Source of the DNA: Kribbella antiqua
GTDB taxonomy: Bacteria; Actinomycetota; Actinomycetes; Propionibacteriales; Kribbellaceae
Reading direction: 5' to 3'
Length of the DNA stretch: 64,000 nucleotides
Assembly: GCF_004345665.1 (NCBI RefSeq)
Contig: NZ_SLWR01000003.1
Coordinates: 1-64,000, forward strand
Position 1 is the first letter of the stretch; every line of letters begins with the position of its first letter. The notes below the pieces were generated by a model. That model was not told the DNA's origin, searched no databases, and worked only from the letters and a program-made list of their open reading frames with translations. A program made the position numbers and the translations under genes. Positions 53,164 through 61,701 of the stretch are shown one piece after another.

Positions 53164-54062
53164 GCGAGAAGTTGGACGGCGTGATCGTCGCCACCGCACT
53201 GCCGTACGCCGAGGATGCGTCGGCGCCGGCCGGGTTGCGGCCCGATCTGGACAAGTACGCCGAGCACTGCCGCTGGCTGGTGGACAACGGCTGCCGCGGC
53301 GTCGGGCCGAACGGCTCACTGGGCGAGTACTCGTCGCTCACCGACGACGAGCGCCGCGCTGTCGCCCGGACCGCGATCGAGGCCGTGGGCAACGATGGCG
53401 TCGTGGTCGTCGGCGTACACGCGGCCGGCGCACACCAGGCCCGGGCGTGGGCCGAGAAGGCGGCCGAGGACGGCGCCGACGGCGTACTCTGCCTGCCGCC
53501 GACCATGTACCGCGCGAACCGCGGCGAGGTCCTCCACCACTTCACCGAGGTCGCGAAGGCCGGCCTGCCGGTGATGGTCTACAACAACCCGATCGACACC
53601 AAGGTCGATCTGACCCCGGACCTGCTCGCCGAGATCGCGCAGATCGAGAACGTCGTCGCGGTGAAGGAGTTCTCCGGCGACGTCCGCCGGGTGCTCGAGA
53701 TCCGCGAACTGGCGCCCGATCTGGCCGTCGTCGCCGGTGCCGACGACGTGACGCTGGAGGCGCTGCTGATGGGTGCGACCGGCTGGTTCGCCGGGTTCCC
53801 GAACGTGTTCCCGAAGGAATCGGTCCGGTTGTACGACCTCGCCGTACAGGGCAAGCTGGAACAGGCGCGGGCGCTGTACGAGCCGCTGGTCGCCGCGTTC
53901 CGGTGGGACTCGCGGACCGAGTTCGTCCAGGCGATCAAGTACGGCATGGACTACGTCGGCCGGTACGGCGGTCCGTGCCGCCCGCCGCGTGGACCGCTGG
54001 TGCCCGAGCACCTCGCCCAACTGGAGCAGGACATGAAGAAGGCCGTGGAGAGCTTGCGATGA
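53160..54062 (+). CDS. DHDPS-family 1-pyrroline-4-hydroxy-2-carboxylate deaminase
   Basis: A 300-residue class I aldolase. Tyr141 in VMVYNNPIDTK and Lys169 in VVAVKEFSGD form the Schiff-base site. In hydroxyproline clusters this subfamily deaminates the pyrroline to 2-oxoglutarate semialdehyde; assignment depends on context, and it is not a lysine-pathway DapA. GTG start overlaps the previous stop, with AGGAGGAG just upstream. Confidence 0.85.
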   Translation: MSEKLDGVIVATALPYAEDASAPAGLRPDLDKYAEHCRWLVDNGCRGVGPNGSLGEYSSLTDDERRAVARTAIEAVGNDGVVVVGVHAAGAHQARAWAEKAAEDGADGVLCLPPTMYRANRGEVLHHFTEVAKAGLPVMVYNNPIDTKVDLTPDLLAEIAQIENVVAVKEFSGDVRRVLEIRELAPDLAVVAGADDVTLEALLMGATGWFAGFPNVFPKESVRLYDLAVQGKLEQARALYEPLVAAFRWDSRTEFVQAIKYGMDYVGRYGGPCRPPRGPLVPEHLAQLEQDMKKAVESLR

Positions 54063-55060
54063 GGTCCGTCCGGACGATCACCGCGATCGACTCGCACACC
54101 GAGGGGATGCCGACCCGCGTCGTCACCGGCGGCGTCGGTGTCATCCCCGGTACGACGATGGCCGAACGGCGCGAGTACTTCGTCAAGCACATGGACGACC
54201 TGCGGCTGTACCTGATGAACGAGCCGCGCGGTCACTCGGCGATGAGCGGCGCGATCCTGCAGCCGCCGACCCGGGCGGACGCGGACTGGGGAGTCCTGTA
54301 CGTCGAGGTGTCCGGCTGCCTGCCGATGTGCGGTCACGGCACGATCGGCGTCGCCACCGTGCTGGTCGAGTCCGGCATGGTGGAGGTGACCGAGCCGATC
54401 ACCAAGGTGCGGCTGGACACGCCGGCCGGCCTGGTCGTCGTCGATGTTGCTGTGAGCAACGGTCGGGCCGAACATGTCACGCTGCAGAACGTCCCGGCGT
54501 ACAGCCATGCCCTGGACGCTTCCGTCGACGTCGCTGGCCTTGGCACGGTGACCTATGACATGGCGTACGGCGGCAACTTCTACGCGATCCTGCCGCTGGA
54601 GCAGCTCGGCCTCCCGTTCGACCGGGCCGAGAAGGACCGGATCCTGAAGGCCGGGCTGGACATCATGGCCGCGATCAACGCCACCGACCGGCCGGTGCAC
54701 CCGCTTGACCCGGGGATCCACAGCTGCAAGCACGTCCAGTTCACCGCGCCGGGCCAGAACGGCAGCCACTCCCGCAACGCGATGGCGATCCACCCCGGCT
54801 GGTTCGACCGCTCGCCGTGCGGCACTGGGACCTGCGCGCGCATGGCCCAGCTCCACGCCCGCGGCGAACTGGCCCTGAACACCGACTACGTCAACGAGTC
54901 CTTTATCGGTACGACGTTCACCGGCCGCCTGCTCGAGGAAACCACGGTCGGCTCCTACCCGGGCGTCGTACCCACGGTCCGGGGCCGAGCCTGGATCACC
55001 GGCATGGCGCAGTACCTTCTGGACCCGGAGGACCCGTTCCCGGCCGGCTTCGTGCTGTAG
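54059..55060 (+). CDS. 4-hydroxyproline 2-epimerase (proline racemase family)
   Basis: A 333-residue enzyme. Cys91 in PMCGHGTIG and the second catalytic Cys in SPCGTGTCARMAQLHARG (~255) are both present, so it is an epimerase or racemase rather than a dehydratase (which has Thr at the second place). It converts trans-4-hydroxy-L-proline into the cis-D form used by the dehydrogenase encoded upstream. Start codon overlaps the deaminase stop. The final pathway enzyme, 2-oxoglutarate semialdehyde dehydrogenase, is not in the window. Confidence 0.9.
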   Translation: MRSVRTITAIDSHTEGMPTRVVTGGVGVIPGTTMAERREYFVKHMDDLRLYLMNEPRGHSAMSGAILQPPTRADADWGVLYVEVSGCLPMCGHGTIGVATVLVESGMVEVTEPITKVRLDTPAGLVVVDVAVSNGRAEHVTLQNVPAYSHALDASVDVAGLGTVTYDMAYGGNFYAILPLEQLGLPFDRAEKDRILKAGLDIMAAINATDRPVHPLDPGIHSCKHVQFTAPGQNGSHSRNAMAIHPGWFDRSPCGTGTCARMAQLHARGELALNTDYVNESFIGTTFTGRLLEETTVGSYPGVVPTVRGRAWITGMAQYLLDPEDPFPAGFVL

Positions 55061-55063
55061 ACG

Positions 55064-55411
55064 TCAGTTCAGCTTGCTGGCCCAGTCGTCCGGGACACGG
55101 CCGGTGGGGCCGGGGGCTGGCTGGTCGTCGGGGTGAGACTGCGGCGGGGCGAGATCGGGGCCGTTGTAGTAGGCGTTCTCCCCGTAGTGCCAGAACCAGT
55201 CCTCGTCCGGCTCGAAGCTCTGGACGATCGGGTGGCCAGTCTCAGCCGCGTGCGCGGAAGCATGCTGCGCCGGCGACGAGTCGCAGCACCCGATGTGCCC
55301 ACACTGCGCACACCGACGAAGGTGGAACCACCATCCGCCTCCGTCCAGGCACTCAACGCAGCCGGTCCCGCTCGGCGTAACGCTGCTGTCGATTCCCGGT
55401 ATCTCGGTCAT
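55064..55411 (-). CDS. UBP-type zinc finger protein
   Basis: A 115-residue protein. CVECLDGGGWWFHLRRCAQC followed by GHIGCCDSSPAQHASAHAAE and H gives the Cys/His spacing of the ZnF-UBP fold. Bacterial members are small proteins of unknown role. Convergent with the epimerase gene, three bases apart. Confidence 0.88.
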   Translation of the reverse strand: MTEIPGIDSSVTPSGTGCVECLDGGGWWFHLRRCAQCGHIGCCDSSPAQHASAHAAETGHPIVQSFEPDEDWFWHYGENAYYNGPDLAPPQSHPDDQPAPGPTGRVPDDWASKLN

Positions 55412-55420
55412 ATCGGCAGG

Positions 55421-56257
55421 CTAGCCGATCAACCGCAGAGATTGGCCCGGTCGGAGTTGAGCGCACGCGTCGAGGTCCGCACCGGCGACGTACGCGATCA
55501 CGGGATACCCGCCGGTGACTGGGTGGTCGGCCAGGAAGATCACGGGGAGGCCGGAGGGCGGGATTTGGATGGCGCCTAGTGCCATGCCTTCGCTGGCTAG
55601 TTCGCCTTCTCGGGCGCGGTCCAGGGGGTCGCCTTCCAGGCGGACGCCGACGCGGTTGCTGTTGCTGCTGACGACGTACGACTGAGTGGTGAACGACGAC
55701 CACCCCGCGTTGGTGAACCAGTCCCGCCGCGGTCCAGGAGTTACCCGTACGACGACCTCGCCGCCGGGTGGATCGGCGACGGGAGCGAGGTCGACACCTG
55801 GCATCGGCCCGTACGAGCAGCCAACGGGCAACGTCTGGCCGGAGCTCAGCGGTGCGGGGCCCAGACCGCTCAGAAGATCGGTAGAGCGCGAGCCCAGGAC
55901 GGCAGGGATATCCAGCCCGCCGCGGACGGCGACGTACGTGCGCAGGCCGGTCCGCGGCGGACCGAACCTCAGCACCTCACCGGCCTTCACGATCGCGGGC
56001 GCGTTGAGGGGAACGCCAGGGCACGGCGCGCCGGTGATCGCGACGACGAGGTCGTTGTCGGCATGCAGGACGAGCCCGCCGAAGGTGACCTCGATCGCCG
56101 CGGCGCCAGCGTGGTTGCCGACCAGCCGGTTGGCCAGCGCGTACGACGTGCGGTCGCAGGCGCCGGAGGCCGGCACGCCGAGGGCCGCCTGGCCGATCCT
56201 GCCGTTGTCCTGGATTGTTGCCAGAGGCCCTGATTCGAGAACGGTCAGGGTGCTCAT
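55421..56257 (-). CDS. pxpC: 5-oxoprolinase subunit C (biotin-dependent carboxyltransferase family)
   Basis: A 278-residue protein of the KipA/allophanate hydrolase subunit 2 fold. LESGPLATIQDNGRIGQAAL at the start and GVPASGACDRTSYALANRLV are family signatures. With PxpA and PxpB it opens 5-oxoproline to glutamate using ATP. Its start overlaps the pxpB stop by four bases. Confidence 0.92.
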   Translation of the reverse strand: MSTLTVLESGPLATIQDNGRIGQAALGVPASGACDRTSYALANRLVGNHAGAAAIEVTFGGLVLHADNDLVVAITGAPCPGVPLNAPAIVKAGEVLRFGPPRTGLRTYVAVRGGLDIPAVLGSRSTDLLSGLGPAPLSSGQTLPVGCSYGPMPGVDLAPVADPPGGEVVVRVTPGPRRDWFTNAGWSSFTTQSYVVSSNSNRVGVRLEGDPLDRAREGELASEGMALGAIQIPPSGLPVIFLADHPVTGGYPVIAYVAGADLDACAQLRPGQSLRLIG

Positions 56258-56862
56258 TCACGACCTGCGTCGACGAAACGGACCCGCCGGCCCGGGTGGA
56301 ACAGAGCCGCAGGTTCGCGCTCCTGGTCGAAGATCTTCACGTGGGTACGCCCGATCAACTGCCACCCGCCGGGCGACTCCCGCGGATACACCCCGCTGAA
56401 CTCCCCGGCCAGCGCCACGGCGCCGGCAGGCACCTTGGTCCGCGGCGACTTCCGGCGGGGAATGTCCCAATCCCCGAGGCCGGTCAAATAGCCGAAGCCC
56501 GGCGCGAAACCGCAGAAGGCGACGGTCCAGTCATCACGAGTGTGCCGCGAGACCACCTCAGCCGGGCTGCAGCCGAGCAGGTCGGCGACATCCTGGAGAT
56601 CCTCGCCGTCATACACGACCGGGATCTCGAGCAATTCGCTCGCCGCCCGCCCCCCGGCCTGCGGCTCGACCGCCCGCAACGCTCGGGCCAACGCGTCCAA
56701 TGGACCGTCGGTGCTGACCATCACCGTACGGGCGGCAGGGACGATGTCCACGACATCAGCCGGCGGATCCGCGGTCAGAGCGGTGTAGTAGCCGAGGACC
56801 TGGTCGAGATCGTCAAGCTCGACCAGCAGCGCATGATCGCCGGACGGCAGGATCCGCATCAC
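56254..56862 (-). CDS. pxpB: 5-oxoprolinase subunit B (allophanate hydrolase subunit 1 family)
   Basis: A 202-residue KipI-like protein: MRILPSGDHALLVELDDLDQ at the start, FAPGFGYLTGLGDWDIPRRK and GVYPRESPGGWQLIGRTHVK are diagnostic. It overlaps pxpA by four bases and pxpC by four bases, so the three are translated together. Confidence 0.92.
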   Translation of the reverse strand: MMRILPSGDHALLVELDDLDQVLGYYTALTADPPADVVDIVPAARTVMVSTDGPLDALARALRAVEPQAGGRAASELLEIPVVYDGEDLQDVADLLGCSPAEVVSRHTRDDWTVAFCGFAPGFGYLTGLGDWDIPRRKSPRTKVPAGAVALAGEFSGVYPRESPGGWQLIGRTHVKIFDQEREPAALFHPGRRVRFVDAGRE

Positions 56863-57611
56863 CGGCTGAACGGGCTCAACGTCACGCCCGCCCCCTCCAG
56901 TGCGGACCGGACCCGTCGCGCGATGTCCACGGCACCAGGAGTGTCACCGTGCACGCAGATCGACGCCGGCTCGACCTTCAGCGCCCCGCCCTCGCTGTCC
57001 AGGATCGGCTGACCGGTCGCCATCGCCGTACACCGCGCAGCGATCTCGTCCGCATCGTGCAGTACCGATCCAGCCTGACGACGCGACACCAGCGTCCCAG
57101 CAGGCGTGTACGCACGGTCTGCAAAGGCTTCGTGAACGACGGTCAGACCGGCATCCGCAGCGAGTCGCAGCCAGGCGGACCCCTGCAGACCGAGCACCGG
57201 GAGCGAGCGGTCGTAATCCGCAACCGCTCCAACGACCGCGGCCGCCTGCTCCTCGTGGTGCCCGATCGTGTTGTAGAGCGCACCATGCGGCTTCACGTAC
57301 CGCACCCGGTCACCCGCGATCCGCGCGAACGCATCGAGAGCACCGATCTGATAGACGACCTCATCGCGAAGCGCGGCCGGCTCGATGTCGACGAACCTGC
57401 GGCCGAAGCCGGCCTTGTCGGCGTACCCGACGTGGGCCCCGATCGCCACCCCGCGCTCGACCGCCTGGCCGGTCACCCGGCGCATGATCGACGGGTCGCC
57501 GGCGTGGAAACCGCAGGCCACGTTGGCACTGGTGACGACGTCCAGCAGCGCGCTGTCGTCACCCATCGGCCAGGATCCGAAACCCTCACCGAGATCCGCG
57601 TTGAGGTCCAT
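56859..57611 (-). CDS. pxpA: 5-oxoprolinase subunit A (LamB/YcsF family)
   Basis: A 250-residue protein starting MDLNADLGEGFGSWPMGDDS; NVACGFHAGDP and YVKPHGALYN are family hallmarks. ATG 57611 is favoured because AGGAG lies five bases upstream, overlapping the alternative GTG 57617. The gene order pxpA-pxpB-pxpC with an NRAMP-like gene upstream mirrors the Bacillus ycsF-ycsG-kipI-kipA cluster. Confidence 0.93.
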   Translation of the reverse strand: MDLNADLGEGFGSWPMGDDSALLDVVTSANVACGFHAGDPSIMRRVTGQAVERGVAIGAHVGYADKAGFGRRFVDIEPAALRDEVVYQIGALDAFARIAGDRVRYVKPHGALYNTIGHHEEQAAAVVGAVADYDRSLPVLGLQGSAWLRLAADAGLTVVHEAFADRAYTPAGTLVSRRQAGSVLHDADEIAARCTAMATGQPILDSEGGALKVEPASICVHGDTPGAVDIARRVRSALEGAGVTLSPFSR

Positions 57612-57626
57612 GAACACTCCTACAAC

Positions 57627-58886
57627 CTAGAACAACTCGAACACTGGCTTCACCGACCGGATCGCCAGATAGATGGTCAGTAGCCAGGCCGCGCCGCCCA
57701 CGGTCAGCAGCCACCGTGGGTACCGGTACCCACGGAGCAGGTCGGGACGCTGCCAGGCCACCCAGAGCAGCACGCCGACTCCGATCGGCAACAGCAAGCC
57801 GTTGAACGCCCCGGCGAACACCAGCAGTTGCGCGGGCGCCGTACCGACGGACAGATAAATGACTGTGCTGACGGCGATGAACAACACCACCAGGACGGTC
57901 CTGGTCCCCTCCGTGGTCTTCGTCCGCGAGGTGACGAAGCTGACGGTTGTGTACGCCGCTCCGATCACACACGCGATCGCCGTCGCCCACAACAAGATCC
58001 CCACGGCCCGCAGCCCGAAACCCGCAGCCGGTTCGGCCACGGTGACACCGAGAACAGCGAGGAACAGTACGGCGCGCAGCACCCCAGCGATCACGATGCC
58101 GGCGACCGACGCCCGGCTGATCGACCGGACGTACTGCGGCCCGGATACGCCGGAATCGAGCAGCCGGTGTGCTCCGGCGTACATGACGTAACCGCCGATC
58201 GTGCTGCCGATCAGCGTGGTGACGACAAGGAAGTCGGCATGCTCCGGCAATACGACGTTCCGCAGCGCCTTGCCCATCGGTGGATCGGACGCGACCGCGA
58301 GCCAGCCGGTGACAGCGATCATCACCAGGCCGAGCACCAGCACTGCCCGGTCGAGAGCAACCCCGGCCCGCCTGGCCAAGAAGATGCCGATGGCAACCAC
58401 TGCGGAGAGCGCCGCGCCGATCCTGGGATCGAGACCGAACAGAGCATCCATCCCCAAGCCGGTGCCGGACACATTGCCGACGGTGAACACCAGCCCACCG
58501 GCAAACAGCAGCGCGGCCATTGCCGTCCCGAGTCTCGGTGCGACGAGGTTGCCCAGTTCCTGCGCCCGGCGGCCGGATACCCCGATTACCCGCCAGACGT
58601 TCAGCTGTACGGCGACGTCGACGACGACCGAGGCCAGGATCGCGAACGCGAACGCCGCACCGAGCGAGACCGTGAATGACGTGGTCTGGGAGATGAATCC
58701 AGGGCCTATCGCCGAGGTCGCCGTCAGGAAGGTGGCGCCGATCAGCGTCGACCGGGTCCCGGTCTTCATCGCGCTGTCGGGCGTCTTGTGACCGGCGGCG
58801 GGACTGAGCCGGCGGGCATAGGGGTTCGTCCGGCGGACGGGTTTGCTCGTGGGTGGTCTACGCGGTCGTGAGGTGCGAGTCGACAT
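57627..58886 (-). CDS. NRAMP-like transporter (YcsG type)
   Basis: A 419-residue membrane protein with about eleven transmembrane segments after a basic N-terminal tail. IGATFLTATSAIGPGFISQT corresponds to helix 1 of NRAMP; the metal-binding DPGN is replaced by IGPG, so metal transport is doubtful. Members next to pxp genes may carry 5-oxoproline or another organic substrate (inference). AGGAG precedes ATG 58886; pxpA follows after 15 bases. Confidence 0.85.
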   Translation of the reverse strand: MSTRTSRPRRPPTSKPVRRTNPYARRLSPAAGHKTPDSAMKTGTRSTLIGATFLTATSAIGPGFISQTTSFTVSLGAAFAFAILASVVVDVAVQLNVWRVIGVSGRRAQELGNLVAPRLGTAMAALLFAGGLVFTVGNVSGTGLGMDALFGLDPRIGAALSAVVAIGIFLARRAGVALDRAVLVLGLVMIAVTGWLAVASDPPMGKALRNVVLPEHADFLVVTTLIGSTIGGYVMYAGAHRLLDSGVSGPQYVRSISRASVAGIVIAGVLRAVLFLAVLGVTVAEPAAGFGLRAVGILLWATAIACVIGAAYTTVSFVTSRTKTTEGTRTVLVVLFIAVSTVIYLSVGTAPAQLLVFAGAFNGLLLPIGVGVLLWVAWQRPDLLRGYRYPRWLLTVGGAAWLLTIYLAIRSVKPVFELF

Positions 58887-58966
58887 GGCGGTGGCTCCTG
58901 GATCGCAGGGTGCTGTCGGGATGGTCTCCATGGCTGTGAGTGAGCTGGGGATGACACGAGCGTAGA

Positions 58967-58981
58967 GATTGTTCAACAATC
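58967..58981. promoter_or_regulatory. Palindromic operator in the NRAMP/GntR divergent region
   Basis: GATTGTTCAACAATC is a perfect 15-base palindrome between the two divergent genes; the TTGTnnnACAA form suits FadR/VanR-type GntR regulators. Confidence 0.7.
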
Positions 58982-59042
58982 CTGCAAGAGTCTTGTTCTA
59001 CTAAACTTTCCCGGAACGCCTCCGGTGAGCGATGATGCGGGC

Positions 59043-59765
59043 ATGAGCACGGGTGAGGTCGACGAGGGCCGGCAGGCGTGGCTGCGCACTGTCGCCGCCG
59101 ATGTCGCGCGGCTGGATCGCAGCAGCTCCGCCGAGCGCGCCGCCGACATCCTCCGCCGCAGCATCACCGAGGGTGCGCTGCCGCCGGGCGCCCAGCTCTC
59201 CGAGGTCGAGCTGACCGAGGTCCTCGAGGTCAGCCGGAACACGCTGCGCGAGGCGTTCCGGCTGCTCACGCATGAAGGGCTGCTCGTCTACAAGTTGCAC
59301 CGCGGGGTGTTCGTGCCCGAGCTGGACGAGCACGATGTGGTCGACCTGTACCGACTCCGCCGGGTGCTCGAGGTGGACGTCGTACGAGGTCTGGCTGAGC
59401 GTGATCCAGAGCTTCCGGCCGACCGGCTCGAGCCGCTGCAGGACGACGTCGAGGCTGCCGAGGCGGCCGCGCTCGCGGATCGGTGGGCCGCTGTCGGTAC
59501 GGCGAACATGCGCTTCCACCAGCACCTCATCGGTCTCGCCGACAGCGCCCGGATGGATGCGATGACCGGCCGGCTGCTGGCCGAGTTGCGGCTCCTTTTC
59601 CATGTGATCGCGACGCCGCGGGAGCTGCACGAGCCGTACATCGGGCGGAACCGAGGGCTCTTCGAGCTGCTCGAGGCCCGCAAGTACGACCAGGCCGCAG
59701 CGGACCTGAATCAGTACCTGCTGGACTCCGAGCGAGGTCTGCTGGACGCGTTCCGCTCGCGCTGA
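59043..59765 (+). CDS. GntR-family regulator (FadR/FCD type)
   Basis: A 240-residue regulator. Winged helix at residues ~28-95 (AADILRRSITEGALPPGAQL, LTEVLEVSRNTLREAFRLLT) and an all-helical FCD ligand domain whose histidines (FHQHLIGLA, LFHVI) probably bind a metal. Divergent from the oxoprolinase operon, with a palindrome between, so likely its repressor. Confidence 0.9.
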   Translation: MSTGEVDEGRQAWLRTVAADVARLDRSSSAERAADILRRSITEGALPPGAQLSEVELTEVLEVSRNTLREAFRLLTHEGLLVYKLHRGVFVPELDEHDVVDLYRLRRVLEVDVVRGLAERDPELPADRLEPLQDDVEAAEAAALADRWAAVGTANMRFHQHLIGLADSARMDAMTGRLLAELRLLFHVIATPRELHEPYIGRNRGLFELLEARKYDQAAADLNQYLLDSERGLLDAFRSR

Positions 59766-59851
59766 TCCACCAGTTTGGATAAGCCCTTGCGTCGCGGTCC
59801 TCTCACCTTCTTTGATGGCTGTAACCGACAGCCGCAAAGGGGAGCATGCGC

Positions 59852-61285
59852 ATGACCGAGGACGACCGGACCGAGCCACAGCAGCCGAAATCTCACCGGC
59901 CGATCGATGCCAAGGGATTCCGGGAGTTCATATCCCGCGGCTGGGGTCCGGTGGACCGATCGGTGACGGTGCCTGAGGGGCTGGCCGAGGCCGCGGCGGA
60001 GCATCGACGGAAGTTGTCCGCGGCGCTGCCGGGTCGGCGGATCGCGCTCGCTGCGGGCCGGGCTCCGGTCCGGTCGAACGATACCGACTACCAGTTCCGC
60101 GCTGACAGCGACTTCGTCTGGCTCACCGGCTGCCAGGCCGAGGGCGCCGTACTGGTGCTGTCGGCGGATGGGGATGCGACGCTGTACCTGCGGGAGACCG
60201 CCGGGCCGGACGAGGCCGACTTCTTCGCGAACGCGCGTGACGGCGAGTTGTGGATCGGTCCGGTGCCGGGGCTGAAGGACTGGTCGGACGCGCTGCAGAT
60301 CGCCTGCCGCCCGATCGAGGAGCTGCCGGCGGCCGTGCGCGGCGCCGTACCGTTCATGCTGTCGACGCCGGGTGTCGAGCCGATGCTGGACGCCCTGGTC
60401 CGGACCTCGCAGGCGGACGGGAACTCGCTGCGGCAGACGCTGGCCGAGCTGCGCCGGATCAAGGACGACTGGGAGCTGGACCAGTTGCGCGAGGCGGTCG
60501 CGGCCAGCGTGACGGCGTTCGGCGACGTCGCCAGTGAGCTGCCGGAGGCCATCCGTGGCGGCGGTGAGCGGTGGCTGCAGGGCACCTTCGACCGCCGGGC
60601 CCGGACCCTGGGCAACGGCGTCGGGTACGCCTCCATCGTTGCTGCTGGCAAGCATGCTCCGGTGCTCCACTGGGTCCGCAACGACGGGCCGGTGAACGAG
60701 GGCGACGTCATCCTGCTCGACGCGGGTGTCGAGACCCGGACGCTCTACACGGCCGATGTCACCCGGACGTTCCCGGCGACCGGCGAGTTCACCGCGGCGC
60801 AGCGGCAGGTTCACGACTTGGTGCACAAGGCGCAGTTGGCGTCACTCGATGCAGTCAAGGTGGGAGCGCCGTACCGATCCTTCCAGTACGAGGCGCTGCG
60901 CGTGCTGGCCGAGGGGCTGCGCGACTGGGGCCTGCTCGACGTGTCGCTCGACGAGCTGCTCGGCCCGGACGGGCAGCAGCACCGGCGCTACATCGTCTGC
61001 GGGACCGGCCACTACATCGGGCTCGACGTGCACGACTGCGACGCGTCCCGGCCGGAGGCGTACTTCGCCGGCGACATCGAGGCGGGGATGGCACTGGCGG
61101 TCGAGCCGGGGCTGTACTTCCACCCGAACGACGAGACCGTACCGCCGGAGTTGCGCGGCATCGGCATCCGGATCGAGGACAACGTGGTGGTGCACGCCGA
61201 CCGGCTGGAGATCCTGACTCAGGACCTGCCGATCACCACCGACGGCCTCGAGCAGTGGACCCAATCGCATCTCAATTCCAGGTAG
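59852..61285 (+). CDS. Xaa-Pro aminopeptidase (M24 family)
   Basis: A 477-residue cytoplasmic metallopeptidase. The M24 pita-bread domain has the metal ligands: Asp in VILLDAGVETRTLYTADVTR, His in GTGHYIGLDVHD, Glu in AVEPGLYF and in GIRIEDNVVV. It removes residues before proline. GGGGAG seven bases before ATG 59852 favours this start over ATG 59846. It lies next to genes for hydroxyproline and oxoproline use. Confidence 0.92.
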   Translation: MTEDDRTEPQQPKSHRPIDAKGFREFISRGWGPVDRSVTVPEGLAEAAAEHRRKLSAALPGRRIALAAGRAPVRSNDTDYQFRADSDFVWLTGCQAEGAVLVLSADGDATLYLRETAGPDEADFFANARDGELWIGPVPGLKDWSDALQIACRPIEELPAAVRGAVPFMLSTPGVEPMLDALVRTSQADGNSLRQTLAELRRIKDDWELDQLREAVAASVTAFGDVASELPEAIRGGGERWLQGTFDRRARTLGNGVGYASIVAAGKHAPVLHWVRNDGPVNEGDVILLDAGVETRTLYTADVTRTFPATGEFTAAQRQVHDLVHKAQLASLDAVKVGAPYRSFQYEALRVLAEGLRDWGLLDVSLDELLGPDGQQHRRYIVCGTGHYIGLDVHDCDASRPEAYFAGDIEAGMALAVEPGLYFHPNDETVPPELRGIGIRIEDNVVVHADRLEILTQDLPITTDGLEQWTQSHLNSR

Positions 61286-61367
61286 TCGACCGGCTACACA
61301 AAATTATCGGTCACGTGCAGTAACACCGGGGCCGGTCGCAACGATGTATGGAGCGGGGGAGGGTCGA

Positions 61368-61420
61368 ACTCGGCCGGGCACGTGGCAGTGGGGGGCCGCG
61401 TACCACGTGCCAGGCCGAGT
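61368..61420. other. Very strong hairpin
   Basis: ACTCGGCC-G-GGCACGTGG (61368-61385) pairs with CCACGTGCC-A-GGCCGAGT (61403-61420) with one internal mismatch and a 17-base loop. It lies 58 bases before a small gene and 83 after the peptidase stop; no T run follows. Confidence 0.7.
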
Positions 61421-61478
61421 CGGCCCCGGCTGGGGCCCGGGGGGACCCAGGGATCCTGGGGCACGGGGAGTTGTAGTC

Positions 61479-61697
61479 ATGAATCTGCGAGTGCGTGTGG
61501 TGCACTGCGGCAACCATCGCTGGTACGCCGACATCGACGACGCCGACGATCCGCAACCTGACGACCCTTTCTGGTACGTCGACAATTGCCGATCGCAACG
61601 GGACGCCCTGGAGATCGCCTGCGGGCAACTCCGGTCACTGGCCGCCGACGCGACCTCCCTGATCCGCGTCCAGGAAGCCCGACTGGTGACGGTCTGA
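61479..61697 (+). CDS. Small hypothetical protein
   Basis: A 72-residue acidic protein (MNLRVRVVHCGNHRWYADID...; DDPFWYVDNC; helical end). GGGGAG precedes the ATG. No family recognised. The long leader with a stable hairpin suggests post-transcriptional control. Confidence 0.55.
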   Translation: MNLRVRVVHCGNHRWYADIDDADDPQPDDPFWYVDNCRSQRDALEIACGQLRSLAADATSLIRVQEARLVTV

Positions 61698-61701
61698 GCC
61701 G

